Shown here piece after piece: positions 37,024-45,782 of a stretch of DNA of 64,000 nt. Below the pieces are notes generated by a model. That model saw nothing but the letters and a program-made list of their open reading frames with translations. It was not told where the DNA came from and made no database searches. Location of the stretch: positions 1-64,000 of the forward strand of contig NZ_BMFS01000013.1 of NCBI RefSeq assembly GCF_014639075.1. The letters run 5' to 3'. Source of the stretch: Glycocaulis albus (GTDB lineage Bacteria > Pseudomonadota > Alphaproteobacteria > Caulobacterales > Maricaulaceae). The translations under genes and the position numbers were made by a program. The number at the start of each line of letters is the position of its first letter. Position 1 is the stretch's first letter.

Positions 37024-38739
37024 ATGGTCAAACGTCTCGATCTGACACGCCGGGGCGCGCTTCTGGCGGCGGCAGGCGTCGGCGCAGGCCTGGCGGGCTG
37101 TTCGCAGGAAGCGCCGCGCTTTGACCCGCTGCCGGCCCCCGATGGCCCATTCAAGCATGGTGTGGCCTCCGGTGACCCTGATCAGACGAGCCTTGTGGTG
37201 TGGACCGCTGTGACAGCCGATGGCGATGTGCGCCTCACGCTGGAAGTGGCCACCGACGAAAGCTTCAACACGATTGTGGAACGCCGCGAGCTTGGTCCGC
37301 GCGAGGGTGTGATTGCCATTGATGGCGCACGGCCGGTGAAGGCGCTGGTCGAGGGGCTGGAGCCGGGCCGGGAATATGTCTACCGCTTCCGTCAGGGTGA
37401 TGAGGTGTCGCCGGTTGGCCGCACGCGTACCTTGCCGGACGGGTCTGTCGACCGCTTCCGCATCGCGGCGTTTTCCTGCTCGAACTACCCGTTCGGCTTC
37501 TTCAACGCCTACCGGGATGCCGCCGATCAGGGCGATTTCGATCTGGTCGTCCATCTGGGTGACTACATCTACGAGTACGGTTATGGGGGGTACGGCACAT
37601 CTGATGCCGACAGGCTCTCCCGCATGCCCGATCCCATGCATGAAATCCTCTCGGAAGAGGATTATGCCCGCCGCCACGCGCTTTACTGCTCGGATCCCGA
37701 CCTGCAGGCCTTGAAGGCCAGCGCGCCCTGGATACTGATCTGGGACGACCACGAGACGGCCAATGATGCCTGGCGCCATGGCGCGGAGAACCATGACCCA
37801 GAGACAGAGGGCGATTGGGCAGACCGACGCGACAATGCGCTGCGTGCCTGGCATGACTGGCTGCCCGTGCGCGAGGCGGAGCCTCTGAAAGCGCGCTATG
37901 GCGCGGTGGAGATCGGTGATCTGGCAACACTCGTCTTTGTCGAGACGCGCCTGACAGCGCGGTCGGAGGAACTCACGCTCGATACTTTCCCGATCCCGGT
38001 GGAAGCCGATCCTGAAGACCCGGAAAACCGTGCCGCCGTGCAGCGCTGGCGCGAGGAAGTGATCGGTGATCCCGAACGACGGCTCATTGATGACGGTCAG
38101 CGCGCGATGATCGGCGGGGCACTGGCTGCGTCTGTCGAGGCAGGCAAGCCCTGGCGCATCATTGCCAATCAGGTGTTGATGGGGCGGCTGGAAGCGCCCA
38201 ATTACCTCACCCAGACACCGCTCTGGCTGCGCACCTATATGCGCCTGCAGGGCGGGTTCAACTGGCATTTCGCCCAGCGCACCGCCCACGGCGTGCCGAT
38301 GAATCTCGATAGTTGGGACGGGTTTCCGGCCGACCGCGAGCGTCTTTACCAGACGGTCCGGGATGCCGGCGCGGATATCGTCGTCCTTACCGGGGACACC
38401 CACAACACCTGGGTCTGCGATCTGCATGATGCGTCTGGAAACCGTATCGGCACCGAGTTCGGTGTCACGTCGGTGACCAGTCCGTCACCCTTTGAGACCG
38501 TCAATGCGCCGGGCGTGGACTTCGGCCAGATGGCCGAGGACCGTAACCCGGAAATCCTGCGTAACAATGCCTGGGACAAGGGCTATACCCGGCTGACACT
38601 GACCCGCGAAGAGCTGGTCGCCGAGCAGATGGTCCTGTCGACGGTCAAGGACCGTGATTTCACCATCCGTGCCGATGGGGTCTGGCGGGTGCGTCCGGCC
38701 CAAGGCGGGCCGGTGCCGCAGGTGGAACGGATTGGCTAG
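37024..38739 (+). CDS. PhoD-type alkaline phosphatase/phosphodiesterase
   Basis: A 571-aa metallophosphatase of the PhoD family. The N terminus is Tat-like (LTRRGALLAAAG) followed by a lipobox LAGCS (Cys26), so it may be an exported lipoprotein. The PhoD N-terminal Ig-like domain (HGVASGDPDQTSLVVWT) precedes the catalytic domain with FSCSNYPFGFFNAYRD, VHLGDYIYEYG, IWDDHETANDAW and VVLTGDTHNTW, the metal ligands expected. It likely releases phosphate from phosphodiesters outside the cytoplasm. It follows a TonB receptor gene. Confidence 0.93.
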   Translation: MVKRLDLTRRGALLAAAGVGAGLAGCSQEAPRFDPLPAPDGPFKHGVASGDPDQTSLVVWTAVTADGDVRLTLEVATDESFNTIVERRELGPREGVIAIDGARPVKALVEGLEPGREYVYRFRQGDEVSPVGRTRTLPDGSVDRFRIAAFSCSNYPFGFFNAYRDAADQGDFDLVVHLGDYIYEYGYGGYGTSDADRLSRMPDPMHEILSEEDYARRHALYCSDPDLQALKASAPWILIWDDHETANDAWRHGAENHDPETEGDWADRRDNALRAWHDWLPVREAEPLKARYGAVEIGDLATLVFVETRLTARSEELTLDTFPIPVEADPEDPENRAAVQRWREEVIGDPERRLIDDGQRAMIGGALAASVEAGKPWRIIANQVLMGRLEAPNYLTQTPLWLRTYMRLQGGFNWHFAQRTAHGVPMNLDSWDGFPADRERLYQTVRDAGADIVVLTGDTHNTWVCDLHDASGNRIGTEFGVTSVTSPSPFETVNAPGVDFGQMAEDRNPEILRNNAWDKGYTRLTLTREELVAEQMVLSTVKDRDFTIRADGVWRVRPAQGGPVPQVERIG

Positions 38740-38858
38740 CGCTCAGGCGGCTGGCATTACACGAAATTACATCGACATGGCGGATGAAGACGGCCAAACC
38801 TTGTCGTCAGTTGCTCCAAGGGGGCACTGGCGGGGTTGAAACAATAGGGGAATATGAA

Positions 38859-40703
38859 ATGGGCTTTGTAGCGAAGGCGTGGAGCGGGCTTGGCGCCGTC
38901 CAGCGCGGGATCGTGCGGATCATCGGGCTGATCCTGATGATCGTGGTGGTTTTCTGGCTTGTCGGATCGCTGTTTTCCAGCGACACGGTGCGGGTCGGCC
39001 AATCGGGCGCACTGTCGCTGCAGCTCGACGGCCGGATCGTCGAGGAACGCACCATCGTGTCCCCTGGCGGGGCTTTGCAGGCCGCATTGTTCGGCGGCGG
39101 GGCTGGCGAGGAAGTCCTGCTGGATGATCTGGTCGAAGGGCTGCGTCTGGCGGCCCGTGATGACAGTGTTTCAACGCTCGTCTTGCATCTGTCCGATTTC
39201 ACGGGCGGCATGCCCTCCAGTCTGCACACCTTGGCGGCAGAGATGCGCGCATTCCGGGAGGCTGGCAAAACCATCATCGCCCATGCCGACATGTATGGCG
39301 ATGCGTCCTGGTTCGTCGCGGCGCACGCTGATGAGGTCTACCTGCACCCGCAAGGCGTGGCGATTGTTGAAGGGTATTCAAGCTTCCGGACCTATTTCCG
39401 CGGGCTTCTCGACCGGCTCGGCGTAACGGTGAACATCTTCCGTGTGGGAGAGTTCAAGTCCGCCATAGAGCCCTATGAGCGCGCCGACATGTCCGAGGCC
39501 GACTATGAGGCCCGCGCCTATCTGTTTGGTGATCTGTGGAGCGCCTATACGCGTGAGGCAGAGGCGGCGCGCGGCCTGAGGGCGGGCACGTTGCAGCGTG
39601 TGGCTGACAATGCCGACACGCTGGTCCTTGAAGCGGGCGGCAATATCTCCCGGATCGCGCTGAACGAAGGCCTTGTTGACCAGCTGATCGGCCGCACGGC
39701 GTTCAACGCACTGCTTGATGAGCGTTTCGGCACCGTGGAAGACGGGGGCCGCCCCGACACGACAGACTTTTTCGAATGGTTCAATGCCAATCGTGAAGCG
39801 CCCCGCACTGGCCGGCGCGATACGATTGCGGTCATCAACGCTGTCGGCACCATTCTCGACGGCGAGGCCGATGGCGGTACGGTGGGCGGTGATATTCACG
39901 CCCGCCTGATCCGTCAGGCCCGGCTCGATCCGAATGTGAAGGCCATAGTGCTGCGTATCGATAGCGGCGGCGGCGGTGTGTTCGCCTCGGAGCTCATCCG
40001 CGAGGAGCTGGCACAGGCGCGTGAAGACGGGCTGACCGTCATCGCCTCCATGGGCGGCGTTGCCGCCTCGGGGGGCTATTGGATTGCCACGCCCGCACAC
40101 GAGATATGGGCCCATCCGACCACGATCACCGGGTCGATCGGCATATTCGGCCTGTTCCCGACATTCGAGGGTGCGCTCGAGCAGGTCGGCGTAACGTCCG
40201 ACGGCTATGCCAGCACCCGGCTCGGCGGTGCGATCTCGCTCGAACGCGGTATCGACGAGTTTGCCGCCACCATTTTGCAGGCCAACATCAATGCCGGGTA
40301 CGAGCAGTTTCTCTCTGTGGTCGGCACTGCCCGCGGCATGAGCCGCGATGAAGTTGATGCCGTGGCGCAGGGCCGTGTCTGGACGGGGTCACAGGCTCTG
40401 GAGCGTGGCCTCGTTGACCGGCTCGGGACGTTTGATGAAGCGGTCCTGCGTGCGGCAGAACTGGCCGGACTGGAAGAGGGCCGCTATCAGCTGAAAGTCT
40501 TTTCAGAAGAACGCTCCCAGCTTGACGCCATTCTGGCCCTGCTCGGGATGGAGCCGTCCGGCTCGGCAGGTCTTCTCGGCGACGGCGTTCTGGCCCGGCT
40601 TCTGGGCGATGTCGCGCGCGAGGCGCAGGCGGTCGATCTCATGAATGATCCGACGGGCCGCTATGCCATCTGCCTGGAGTGTCCGGCACTGGCAGTGCGT
40701 TAG
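38859..40703 (+). CDS. sppA: Signal peptide peptidase SppA, 67-kDa type
   Basis: Membrane-bound serine protease that degrades cleaved signal peptides. The 614-aa protein has an N-terminal transmembrane anchor (residues 18-37) and two tandem S49 domains. The catalytic dyad is present: Lys200 in RVGEFKSAIEP of the first domain and Ser404 in GGVAASGGYW of the second. The length matches the E. coli-type duplicated form. The chosen ATG at 38859 has a GGGG site nearby; the longer frame from 38784 lacks one. A strong terminator follows. Confidence 0.93.
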   Translation: MGFVAKAWSGLGAVQRGIVRIIGLILMIVVVFWLVGSLFSSDTVRVGQSGALSLQLDGRIVEERTIVSPGGALQAALFGGGAGEEVLLDDLVEGLRLAARDDSVSTLVLHLSDFTGGMPSSLHTLAAEMRAFREAGKTIIAHADMYGDASWFVAAHADEVYLHPQGVAIVEGYSSFRTYFRGLLDRLGVTVNIFRVGEFKSAIEPYERADMSEADYEARAYLFGDLWSAYTREAEAARGLRAGTLQRVADNADTLVLEAGGNISRIALNEGLVDQLIGRTAFNALLDERFGTVEDGGRPDTTDFFEWFNANREAPRTGRRDTIAVINAVGTILDGEADGGTVGGDIHARLIRQARLDPNVKAIVLRIDSGGGGVFASELIREELAQAREDGLTVIASMGGVAASGGYWIATPAHEIWAHPTTITGSIGIFGLFPTFEGALEQVGVTSDGYASTRLGGAISLERGIDEFAATILQANINAGYEQFLSVVGTARGMSRDEVDAVAQGRVWTGSQALERGLVDRLGTFDEAVLRAAELAGLEEGRYQLKVFSEERSQLDAILALLGMEPSGSAGLLGDGVLARLLGDVAREAQAVDLMNDPTGRYAICLECPALAVR

Positions 40704-40713
40704 GCATGAAAAA

Positions 40714-40744
40714 CCCCGGATGATCCAGATCATCCGGGGCTTTT
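40714..40744. terminator. Bidirectional terminator between sppA and folE
   Basis: Perfect 11-bp stem CCCCGGATGAT-CCAG-ATCATCCGGGG (40714-40739), then CTTTT. AAAAA before the stem gives a T-run on the other strand, so it can stop both sppA and the convergent folE. Confidence 0.9.
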
Positions 40745-40764
40745 CTGTTGCGCGGGATTTGTAC

Positions 40765-41400
40765 CTAGCGCTTGGACTGTTCGCACAGGCGCATGAAGCG
40801 CTCGCGCAGTTCCGGGTTGGCCTTGAACTCACCGGTAAACGTGGTGGTGATGGTGGAGACGTGCGGGTGGTGCACGCCGCGCGTCGTCATGCACTGGTGC
40901 TTGGCATCGACGAAGACGGCCACGCCGCGCGGCGCCATGGCGTCGTTGATCGCATCGGCGATCTGGGCGGTCATGGTCTCTTGCGTCTGCAGTCGCTTGG
41001 AGAAAGCCTCGACCACCTTGGCGATCTTGGAAATGCCGACCACCGCCCTGTCAGGCAGATAGGCGACGCAGGCCGTACCAAGGATCGGGGCCATGTGGTG
41101 TTCGCAATGGCTCTCCACATCAATATGGGTGAGCATCACCATGTCGTCATAGCCCTGCACATCCTCGAAGCGCTTGCCGAGAATCTTGCCGGGATCTTCG
41201 TGATAGCCGCGGAACCATTCCTCATAGGCCTTGACCACGCGCTTGGGCGTTTCGATCAGTCCTTCTCGGCGGGGGTCGTCTCCGGCCCAGCGCAGCAGCG
41301 TACGCACGGCCTCTTCGGCCTCCTCGCGGCTAGGGCGTTGAACAGGTTCAAGCATTTCGGCGGCAGAGCCGAGGTCGGTTTTTTTCACAATCGCGTCCAT
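40765..41400 (-). CDS. folE: GTP cyclohydrolase I (FolE)
   Basis: First enzyme of tetrahydrofolate (and related pterin) synthesis from GTP. The 211-aa toroidal enzyme shows the zinc and substrate residues: [19 protein letters not shown] (Cys and His ligands), [20 protein letters not shown], and [13 protein letters not shown] with the second Cys. The ATG at 41400 has AAGGA ten bases upstream. It is convergent with sppA across a bidirectional terminator and divergent from cysS. Confidence 0.95.
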   Translation of the reverse strand: MDAIVKKTDLGSAAEMLEPVQRPSREEAEEAVRTLLRWAGDDPRREGLIETPKRVVKAYEEWFRGYHEDPGKILGKRFEDVQGYDDMVMLTHIDVESHCEHHMAPILGTACVAYLPDRAVVGISKIAKVVEAFSKRLQTQETMTAQIADAINDAMAPRGVAVFVDAKHQCMTTRGVHHPHVSTITTTFTGEFKANPELRERFMRLCEQSKR

Positions 41401-41725
41401 GAAGGGCGGATCCTTTCGTTGTCGGGTCCCGGCCAGTGCCTTGCGGCATGGCCGGTATAGTGCCGGTTTCCGGATCCAGCGGCGGGGCGGGCGGTTGGAA
41501 GGCCCTTGTCACATGCTCCAGCGCCGGGTTTCGCAGTCCGGTGGAAAAGACACTCTCTTCCATGGGCTGCGGTGCATATATGGCGTCAGCTTGCAGTTTC
41601 CACTGCGTCAGATCGCCTTTTATATGTAGCGTGGCACCTGCGCCGTCACAAGCAGGTGAAGCCAGTGTGCGCGTGACGCTGCTTTGGGGCTGCGTAATGC
41701 GCACGGTTAAGCTAGATAGCCGCCC
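41401..41725. other. folE-cysS gap with an uncertain minus-strand frame
   Basis: This 325-nt divergent gap has no confidently assigned gene. A minus-strand frame from a GTG at 41704 reaches 41348 (118 aa, VRITQPQSSVTRT... and a proline-rich end) but overlaps the folE start by 53 nt and has weak codon bias. Otherwise I see only the expected promoters and leaders; the 41401-41420 stretch carries the folE ribosome binding site. Confidence 0.4.
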
Positions 41726-43123
41726 ATGACCGATATCTTTCTTCATGACACTGCCAGCCGGAGCCGCCGCCGCTTCGTTCCCGCCAATCCTGAGCGGGTG
41801 ACAATGTATGTGTGCGGCCCGACCGTGTACGGCCCGGCCCATATCGGCAATTTCCGCCCGGCTGTCGTGTTTGACGTATTGTTCCGCCTGTTGCGCGAGG
41901 TCTACGGGGCAGACCATGTCGCCTATGCGCGCAATTTCACCGATGTCGACGACAAGATTAACGCCGCTGCGGCCAGCGAAGGTGTCGATATTTCGGTGAT
42001 CACGCAGCGATTCACGAAGATCTATCAATCCGACAGCGCGGCGCTGGGCATGCTGCGCCCCACCTATGAGCCGGCGGCAACGGCCCATATGGCCGAGATG
42101 ATCGCCATGATCTCCGGCCTGATCGAGACCGGCCACGCTTATGAGGCTGAAGGCCATGTCCTCTTCGCGGTGAAGAGCTATGAGGCCTATGGAAAGCTCT
42201 CCGGGCGCTCGCTCGACGAGATGATTGCCGGTGCGCGTGTTGAAGTGGCGCCCTACAAGAAGGATGCAGCAGACTTCGTGCTGTGGAAGCCGTCAAAGCC
42301 GGGCGAACCGGTCTGGGACGCGCCCTTCGGGCCAGGCCGCCCCGGCTGGCATATCGAATGCTCGGCCATGATTGCGAGGACGCTGGGCGAGACCATCGAC
42401 ATTCATGGCGGCGGCATCGATCTGGTCTTCCCGCACCACGAGAACGAGGTGGCCCAGTCGGTCTGCGCCCACGGCAAGCCGCTGGCCAATTACTGGCTGC
42501 ATAACGGCTTTCTTTCCATGGACACCGAGAAGATGTCCAAATCGCTCGGCAATGTGATCCGCCCGAGCGAGCTGATCGCGCGCGGCATCAAGGGCGAGGT
42601 GATCCGCTATGGCCTTCTCACGGGCCATTATCGCGCCCCGCTGGACTGGAATGACAAGCTGATCGAACAGAGCCGCAAGGCGCTGGACCGGCTTTATGGC
42701 GTGCTGCGCCGGTTAGGCGATGTGGCTGCGGCGGAGGTGCCGGTGCCGGCGGCTGTACTCGAAGCGCTCGGTGATGATCTCAACACACCCAAGGCCTTTG
42801 CCGCCCTGTTCGAGATGCTCGCCCGGGCCAACAAGGCCGCTTCGCCTGAAGAGAAAGCCACGGCCAAGGGAGAACTGCTGGCAGCCGGCCGGGTGCTGGG
42901 CTTCCTGCAGGACAGTCCCGACAGCTGGTTCGGCGTGGACGCGCTGGACAGCGCCACGCGTGCGCGCATCGACTCCCTTCTCAATGAACGCCATGCCGCC
43001 CGGCAGGCCAAGGATTTCGCGAAGGCAGACGCCCTGCGCGCCGAGATCGATGCGTTGGGCGTACTCGTGGATGATACGCCCGAAGGCCCTGTCTGGCGCA
43101 TGAAGGCGGTAGAGGAGGCATAG
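41726..43123 (+). CDS. cysS: Cysteinyl-tRNA synthetase
   Basis: Class I aminoacyl-tRNA synthetase charging tRNA-Cys. The 465-aa protein has the HIGH-type motif in CGPTVYGPAHIGNFRP (with the first zinc Cys), the zinc ligands in WHIECSAMI and VFPHHENEVAQS, and the KMSKS loop in TEKMSKSLGN. The anticodon-binding helical domain is at residues ~310-465. It is followed after 8 nt by the Fe-S scaffold gene, suggesting one operon with yidD and a glycosyltransferase. Confidence 0.97.
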   Translation: MTDIFLHDTASRSRRRFVPANPERVTMYVCGPTVYGPAHIGNFRPAVVFDVLFRLLREVYGADHVAYARNFTDVDDKINAAAASEGVDISVITQRFTKIYQSDSAALGMLRPTYEPAATAHMAEMIAMISGLIETGHAYEAEGHVLFAVKSYEAYGKLSGRSLDEMIAGARVEVAPYKKDAADFVLWKPSKPGEPVWDAPFGPGRPGWHIECSAMIARTLGETIDIHGGGIDLVFPHHENEVAQSVCAHGKPLANYWLHNGFLSMDTEKMSKSLGNVIRPSELIARGIKGEVIRYGLLTGHYRAPLDWNDKLIEQSRKALDRLYGVLRRLGDVAAAEVPVPAAVLEALGDDLNTPKAFAALFEMLARANKAASPEEKATAKGELLAAGRVLGFLQDSPDSWFGVDALDSATRARIDSLLNERHAARQAKDFAKADALRAEIDALGVLVDDTPEGPVWRMKAVEEA

Positions 43124-43131
43124 GCGCCACC

Positions 43132-43566
43132 ATGGCGACCGATCCCTATTCACGCGACGTTATCGCCCTGGCGGCGTCCATTCCGCACCTGAAACGCCTG
43201 GACGCGCCGCAGGCGAGCGTGCGCAAGGTCTCGCGCCTGTGCGGGTCGGAAGTGACGCTGGACATGAATCTGGCCGATGGCCGCGTCAGTGAGATCGGAT
43301 GGGATGTGTCGGCCTGCGCGCTGGGGCAGAGCTCGGCCAGCATACTGGGCGGCGTCATCATCGGCGCCGACCGCAAACTGCTTGCTGAAGGGCTGGTGAC
43401 GCTGAACGCGCTTCTGAAAGGCACGCCGGTACCGGACAATAGTCCGTTCCAGGCCCTGCGCGTGCTGGAACCGGCCGCGCAATACCCCGCCCGGCATGGC
43501 TCCATCCGCCTGGCCTTCGAGGCGGCTCTGGAGGCTTACGATCAGGCCTCTGTACACGGCAGATAA
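43132..43566 (+). CDS. NifU-like iron-sulfur cluster scaffold
   Basis: A 144-aa protein of the NifU N-terminal/IscU family. Two cysteines sit at the family positions: LCGSEVTLDMNL (Cys~37, with Ser replacing the usual Asp two positions on) and SACALGQSSASI (Cys~63). The third cluster cysteine is absent, with PARHGSIRL in its place. This reduced pattern is seen in the alphaproteobacterial group encoded next to yidD, so it is probably a family feature rather than a mutation. Cluster transfer is inferred. Confidence 0.8.
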   Translation: MATDPYSRDVIALAASIPHLKRLDAPQASVRKVSRLCGSEVTLDMNLADGRVSEIGWDVSACALGQSSASILGGVIIGADRKLLAEGLVTLNALLKGTPVPDNSPFQALRVLEPAAQYPARHGSIRLAFEAALEAYDQASVHGR

Positions 43567-43578
43567 CCGGCACCTGTC

Positions 43579-43899
43579 ATGTGTTGTCAGAAAAAAACGC
43601 CCCATTCCCCGGAAAAGTGGATTGGAATCGCGGCCATCAAAGCCTACAGGTGGACCCTGTCGCCGGTGTTTTACGCCTTGGGCGTCCGGTGCCGTCACGA
43701 GCCGAGCTGTTCGCTCTATGCCATGGACGCGATCCTGGCACAGGGGCTGTGGCGGGGCTCATGGCTGGCACTGGGCCGTATCGGCCGGTGCAGGCCGGGC
43801 GGATCGCACGGGTACGATCCGGCACCTCAGGTGCGCACGGATGTGCCCTGGTGGAAAGTATGGGCCTTCCGGGGAACGCCTGGGCAGGCTCTGGAGTAG
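43579..43899 (+). CDS. yidD: Membrane protein insertion efficiency factor YidD
   Basis: A 106-aa YidD protein (pfam01809). The characteristic core runs from AAIKAYRWTLSPVFYALGVRCRHEPSCS, with CRxxPSCS-type cysteines, to YAMDAILAQGLWRGSWLALGRIGRCRPG. YidD assists insertion of inner-membrane proteins with YidC. It lies 12 nt after the NifU-like gene and 33 nt before the GT2 gene, in one likely transcript from cysS. Confidence 0.92.
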   Translation: MCCQKKTPHSPEKWIGIAAIKAYRWTLSPVFYALGVRCRHEPSCSLYAMDAILAQGLWRGSWLALGRIGRCRPGGSHGYDPAPQVRTDVPWWKVWAFRGTPGQALE

Positions 43900-43932
43900 A
43901 TGCGCTGCAAAGGCAGCCGATGAGGGGCAGTG

Positions 43933-44868
43933 ATGAGTTCGGGGGCGCGCATAAGCGCGGTGATGGTCAGCTACCGGACCGGACCGGTCCTGTTTGACTC
44001 GATCCGCTCGGTCCTGAGCGATCCCGATATCCACGAGCTTGTGCTCGTTAATCACGACAACCCCACCAATGTCACTGTCAGGCTGGACACAATGGCGGCG
44101 GCGCAGCCGCGGCTCAACATTATCCATACAGGCGCTAATCTGGGTTTCGGCCGCGGATGCAATATCGGTGCGCGCGCGTCGTCGGGTGATTACATATTAC
44201 TGCTCAACCCGGACACGCTGATCGCCCGCGGCGCAGCGCGGATCATGGTCTCGACAGCAAATGCACTGCCTCCGGTCTCGATCGTGGGTGCCCGCATTCT
44301 GAACACGGACGGCACCGAACAGCGTGGCGGCCGCCGCGGCGGCCTCACCTTGCTGTCGGCCATGCTCAGCTTCACCGGGCTTGCCCGCATTCTGCCCGGT
44401 GTCCGTGACTTCCACCGCGAGCACGAGCCGCTGCCATCAGGCCCGGTGGAGGCACCATCCGTATCGGGCGCCGCCATGCTGATGAGCCGGGAGACCTTCC
44501 AGCTTCTCAATGGTTTTGACGAGCGTTATTTCCTCCATGTGGAGGACATTGATATCTGTGAACGCGCGCGCCGGATGGGCGGCCGGGTCATGTTCGAGCC
44601 ACGGGCCGCCTTTGTGCATGTCGGGTCCACAAGTTCGGCCAATATTCTCCTTGTGGAGTGGCACAAGGCAAAGGGGCTGAACCTGTTCTTCCGTACCTAT
44701 TCCGGTCCGGCTGGCCAGCTGGTCCTGCTTGTCGCGGGCCCGCTCATGACAATGGCAATTATCGGGCGTGCCCTGCTGATCCGGGCCAATGTACGCGTTT
44801 CACAGGCCCGCAACCGCCTGCAGGCGCGGCTGCGCCTGGCCCAGCGCCGCCGTAATGCAGGTGATTAG
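43933..44868 (+). CDS. Family 2 glycosyltransferase
   Basis: A 311-aa GT-A-fold glycosyltransferase. Visible landmarks: NLGFGRGCNIGARAS, DYILLLNPDT (DxD-like), a GARILNTDG segment, and the acceptor-side VSGAAMLMSRETFQLLNGFDERYFLHVEDIDICERARR. This arrangement matches rhamnosyltransferase-like GT2 enzymes that add sugars to lipid-linked or surface glycans. A hydrophobic C-terminal helix (about 263-285) suggests membrane attachment. It starts at ATG 43933 after a GGGG site and ends overlapping HMG-CoA lyase by 4 nt (TTAG). Confidence 0.87.
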   Translation: MSSGARISAVMVSYRTGPVLFDSIRSVLSDPDIHELVLVNHDNPTNVTVRLDTMAAAQPRLNIIHTGANLGFGRGCNIGARASSGDYILLLNPDTLIARGAARIMVSTANALPPVSIVGARILNTDGTEQRGGRRGGLTLLSAMLSFTGLARILPGVRDFHREHEPLPSGPVEAPSVSGAAMLMSRETFQLLNGFDERYFLHVEDIDICERARRMGGRVMFEPRAAFVHVGSTSSANILLVEWHKAKGLNLFFRTYSGPAGQLVLLVAGPLMTMAIIGRALLIRANVRVSQARNRLQARLRLAQRRRNAGD

Positions 44869-45782
44869 GCGGCAGGTCCGCCTTTCGCCGGAAATCCACC
44901 GGCCTTAGCCAGCGCAGACTGTACGGGGTGCCTGAGGGCCGTCTGTTCCAGCCAGTGCGCGACAGAGATCATCGCGTCAAGGTCAATACCGGTGTCGAAC
45001 CCGGCCCGCTCCAGCATGTACACAACGTCTTCCGTCGCCACATTGCCGGTTGCGCGCGGCGCGAACGGACAGCCGCCAATTCCGCCTGCCGAGGCGTCGA
45101 TAACGCTCACCCCGTTCTGTACGGCGGCATGGATATTCGCCAGCGCCGTGTTGCGCGTGTTGTGGAAGTGCAGGCGCAGTTTTAGCCCGGGTGCCGCATC
45201 ACGGACAATCGAGATGGCACGTTCAACATCCCACGGGGTTGCCACGCCGATCGTGTCGCCCAGCGCAAATTCGACAGCGCCTGCTGCCGCAGCGCGCTCG
45301 GCCAGCATGCCCAGAATGCCGGGATCGACCTCGCCGTCGAACGGATCACCAAACGCAACCGAAACCGTGGCCGAGAGCGGGATTTGCGCATCATGGGCCA
45401 GCACGGCGATCCGGTCGAGCAGGTCTGCGGTGTCCCGGGGCGTGGCATTCTGGTTGGCCTTGCCGAAGCCCTCTGACGCTACAAGGACATAATTGATCTC
45501 GTCACAGCGCGCCTCGATGGCCCGGCGCATGCCGCGCTCATTCAGGGCAAGGCCGATATACGAAACGCCCCTGTCACGGGGCACTGCGTCCATGATGTCG
45601 GCGGAATCGGCCATGGCCGGAACCAGTTTGGGATTGACGAAGCTGGCGGCCTCCATGCGTTTTACGCCGGTCTCTATGAGCCGGTTGATGAACTCCAGTT
45701 TCACTGGCGTCGCCAGCAATGCCGGGTCGTTCTGCAGGCCGTCGCGAGGTCCGACCTCGACAATTTCAATGGTTCGGCTCAT
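44865..45782 (-). CDS. Hydroxymethylglutaryl-CoA lyase
   Basis: Cleaves HMG-CoA to acetyl-CoA and acetoacetate in leucine degradation. The 305-aa TIM-barrel enzyme has the catalytic RDGLQ motif (VGPRDGLQNDP), metal ligands around HFHNTRNTALANI, and the signature GIGGCPFAPRATGN with the conserved active-site cysteine. It overlaps the GT39 gene by 4 nt (ATGA) but has no evident link to glycan synthesis; other leucine-catabolic genes are not in the window. Confidence 0.93.
   Translation of the reverse strand: MSRTIEIVEVGPRDGLQNDPALLATPVKLEFINRLIETGVKRMEAASFVNPKLVPAMADSADIMDAVPRDRGVSYIGLALNERGMRRAIEARCDEINYVLVASEGFGKANQNATPRDTADLLDRIAVLAHDAQIPLSATVSVAFGDPFDGEVDPGILGMLAERAAAAGAVEFALGDTIGVATPWDVERAISIVRDAAPGLKLRLHFHNTRNTALANIHAAVQNGVSVIDASAGGIGGCPFAPRATGNVATEDVVYMLERAGFDTGIDLDAMISVAHWLEQTALRHPVQSALAKAGGFPAKGGPAA

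Noticed and set aside
36970-38427. A 485-aa open frame on the minus strand
   Set aside because: It lies entirely opposite the PhoD-type phosphatase, whose motifs are convincing; the minus frame shows no domain or codon signal and reflects high GC.
41348-41704. Possible 118-aa gene between folE and cysS on the minus strand
   Set aside because: GTG start, no ribosome binding site seen, overlap with the folE start by 53 nt, weak codon bias and no recognised domain.
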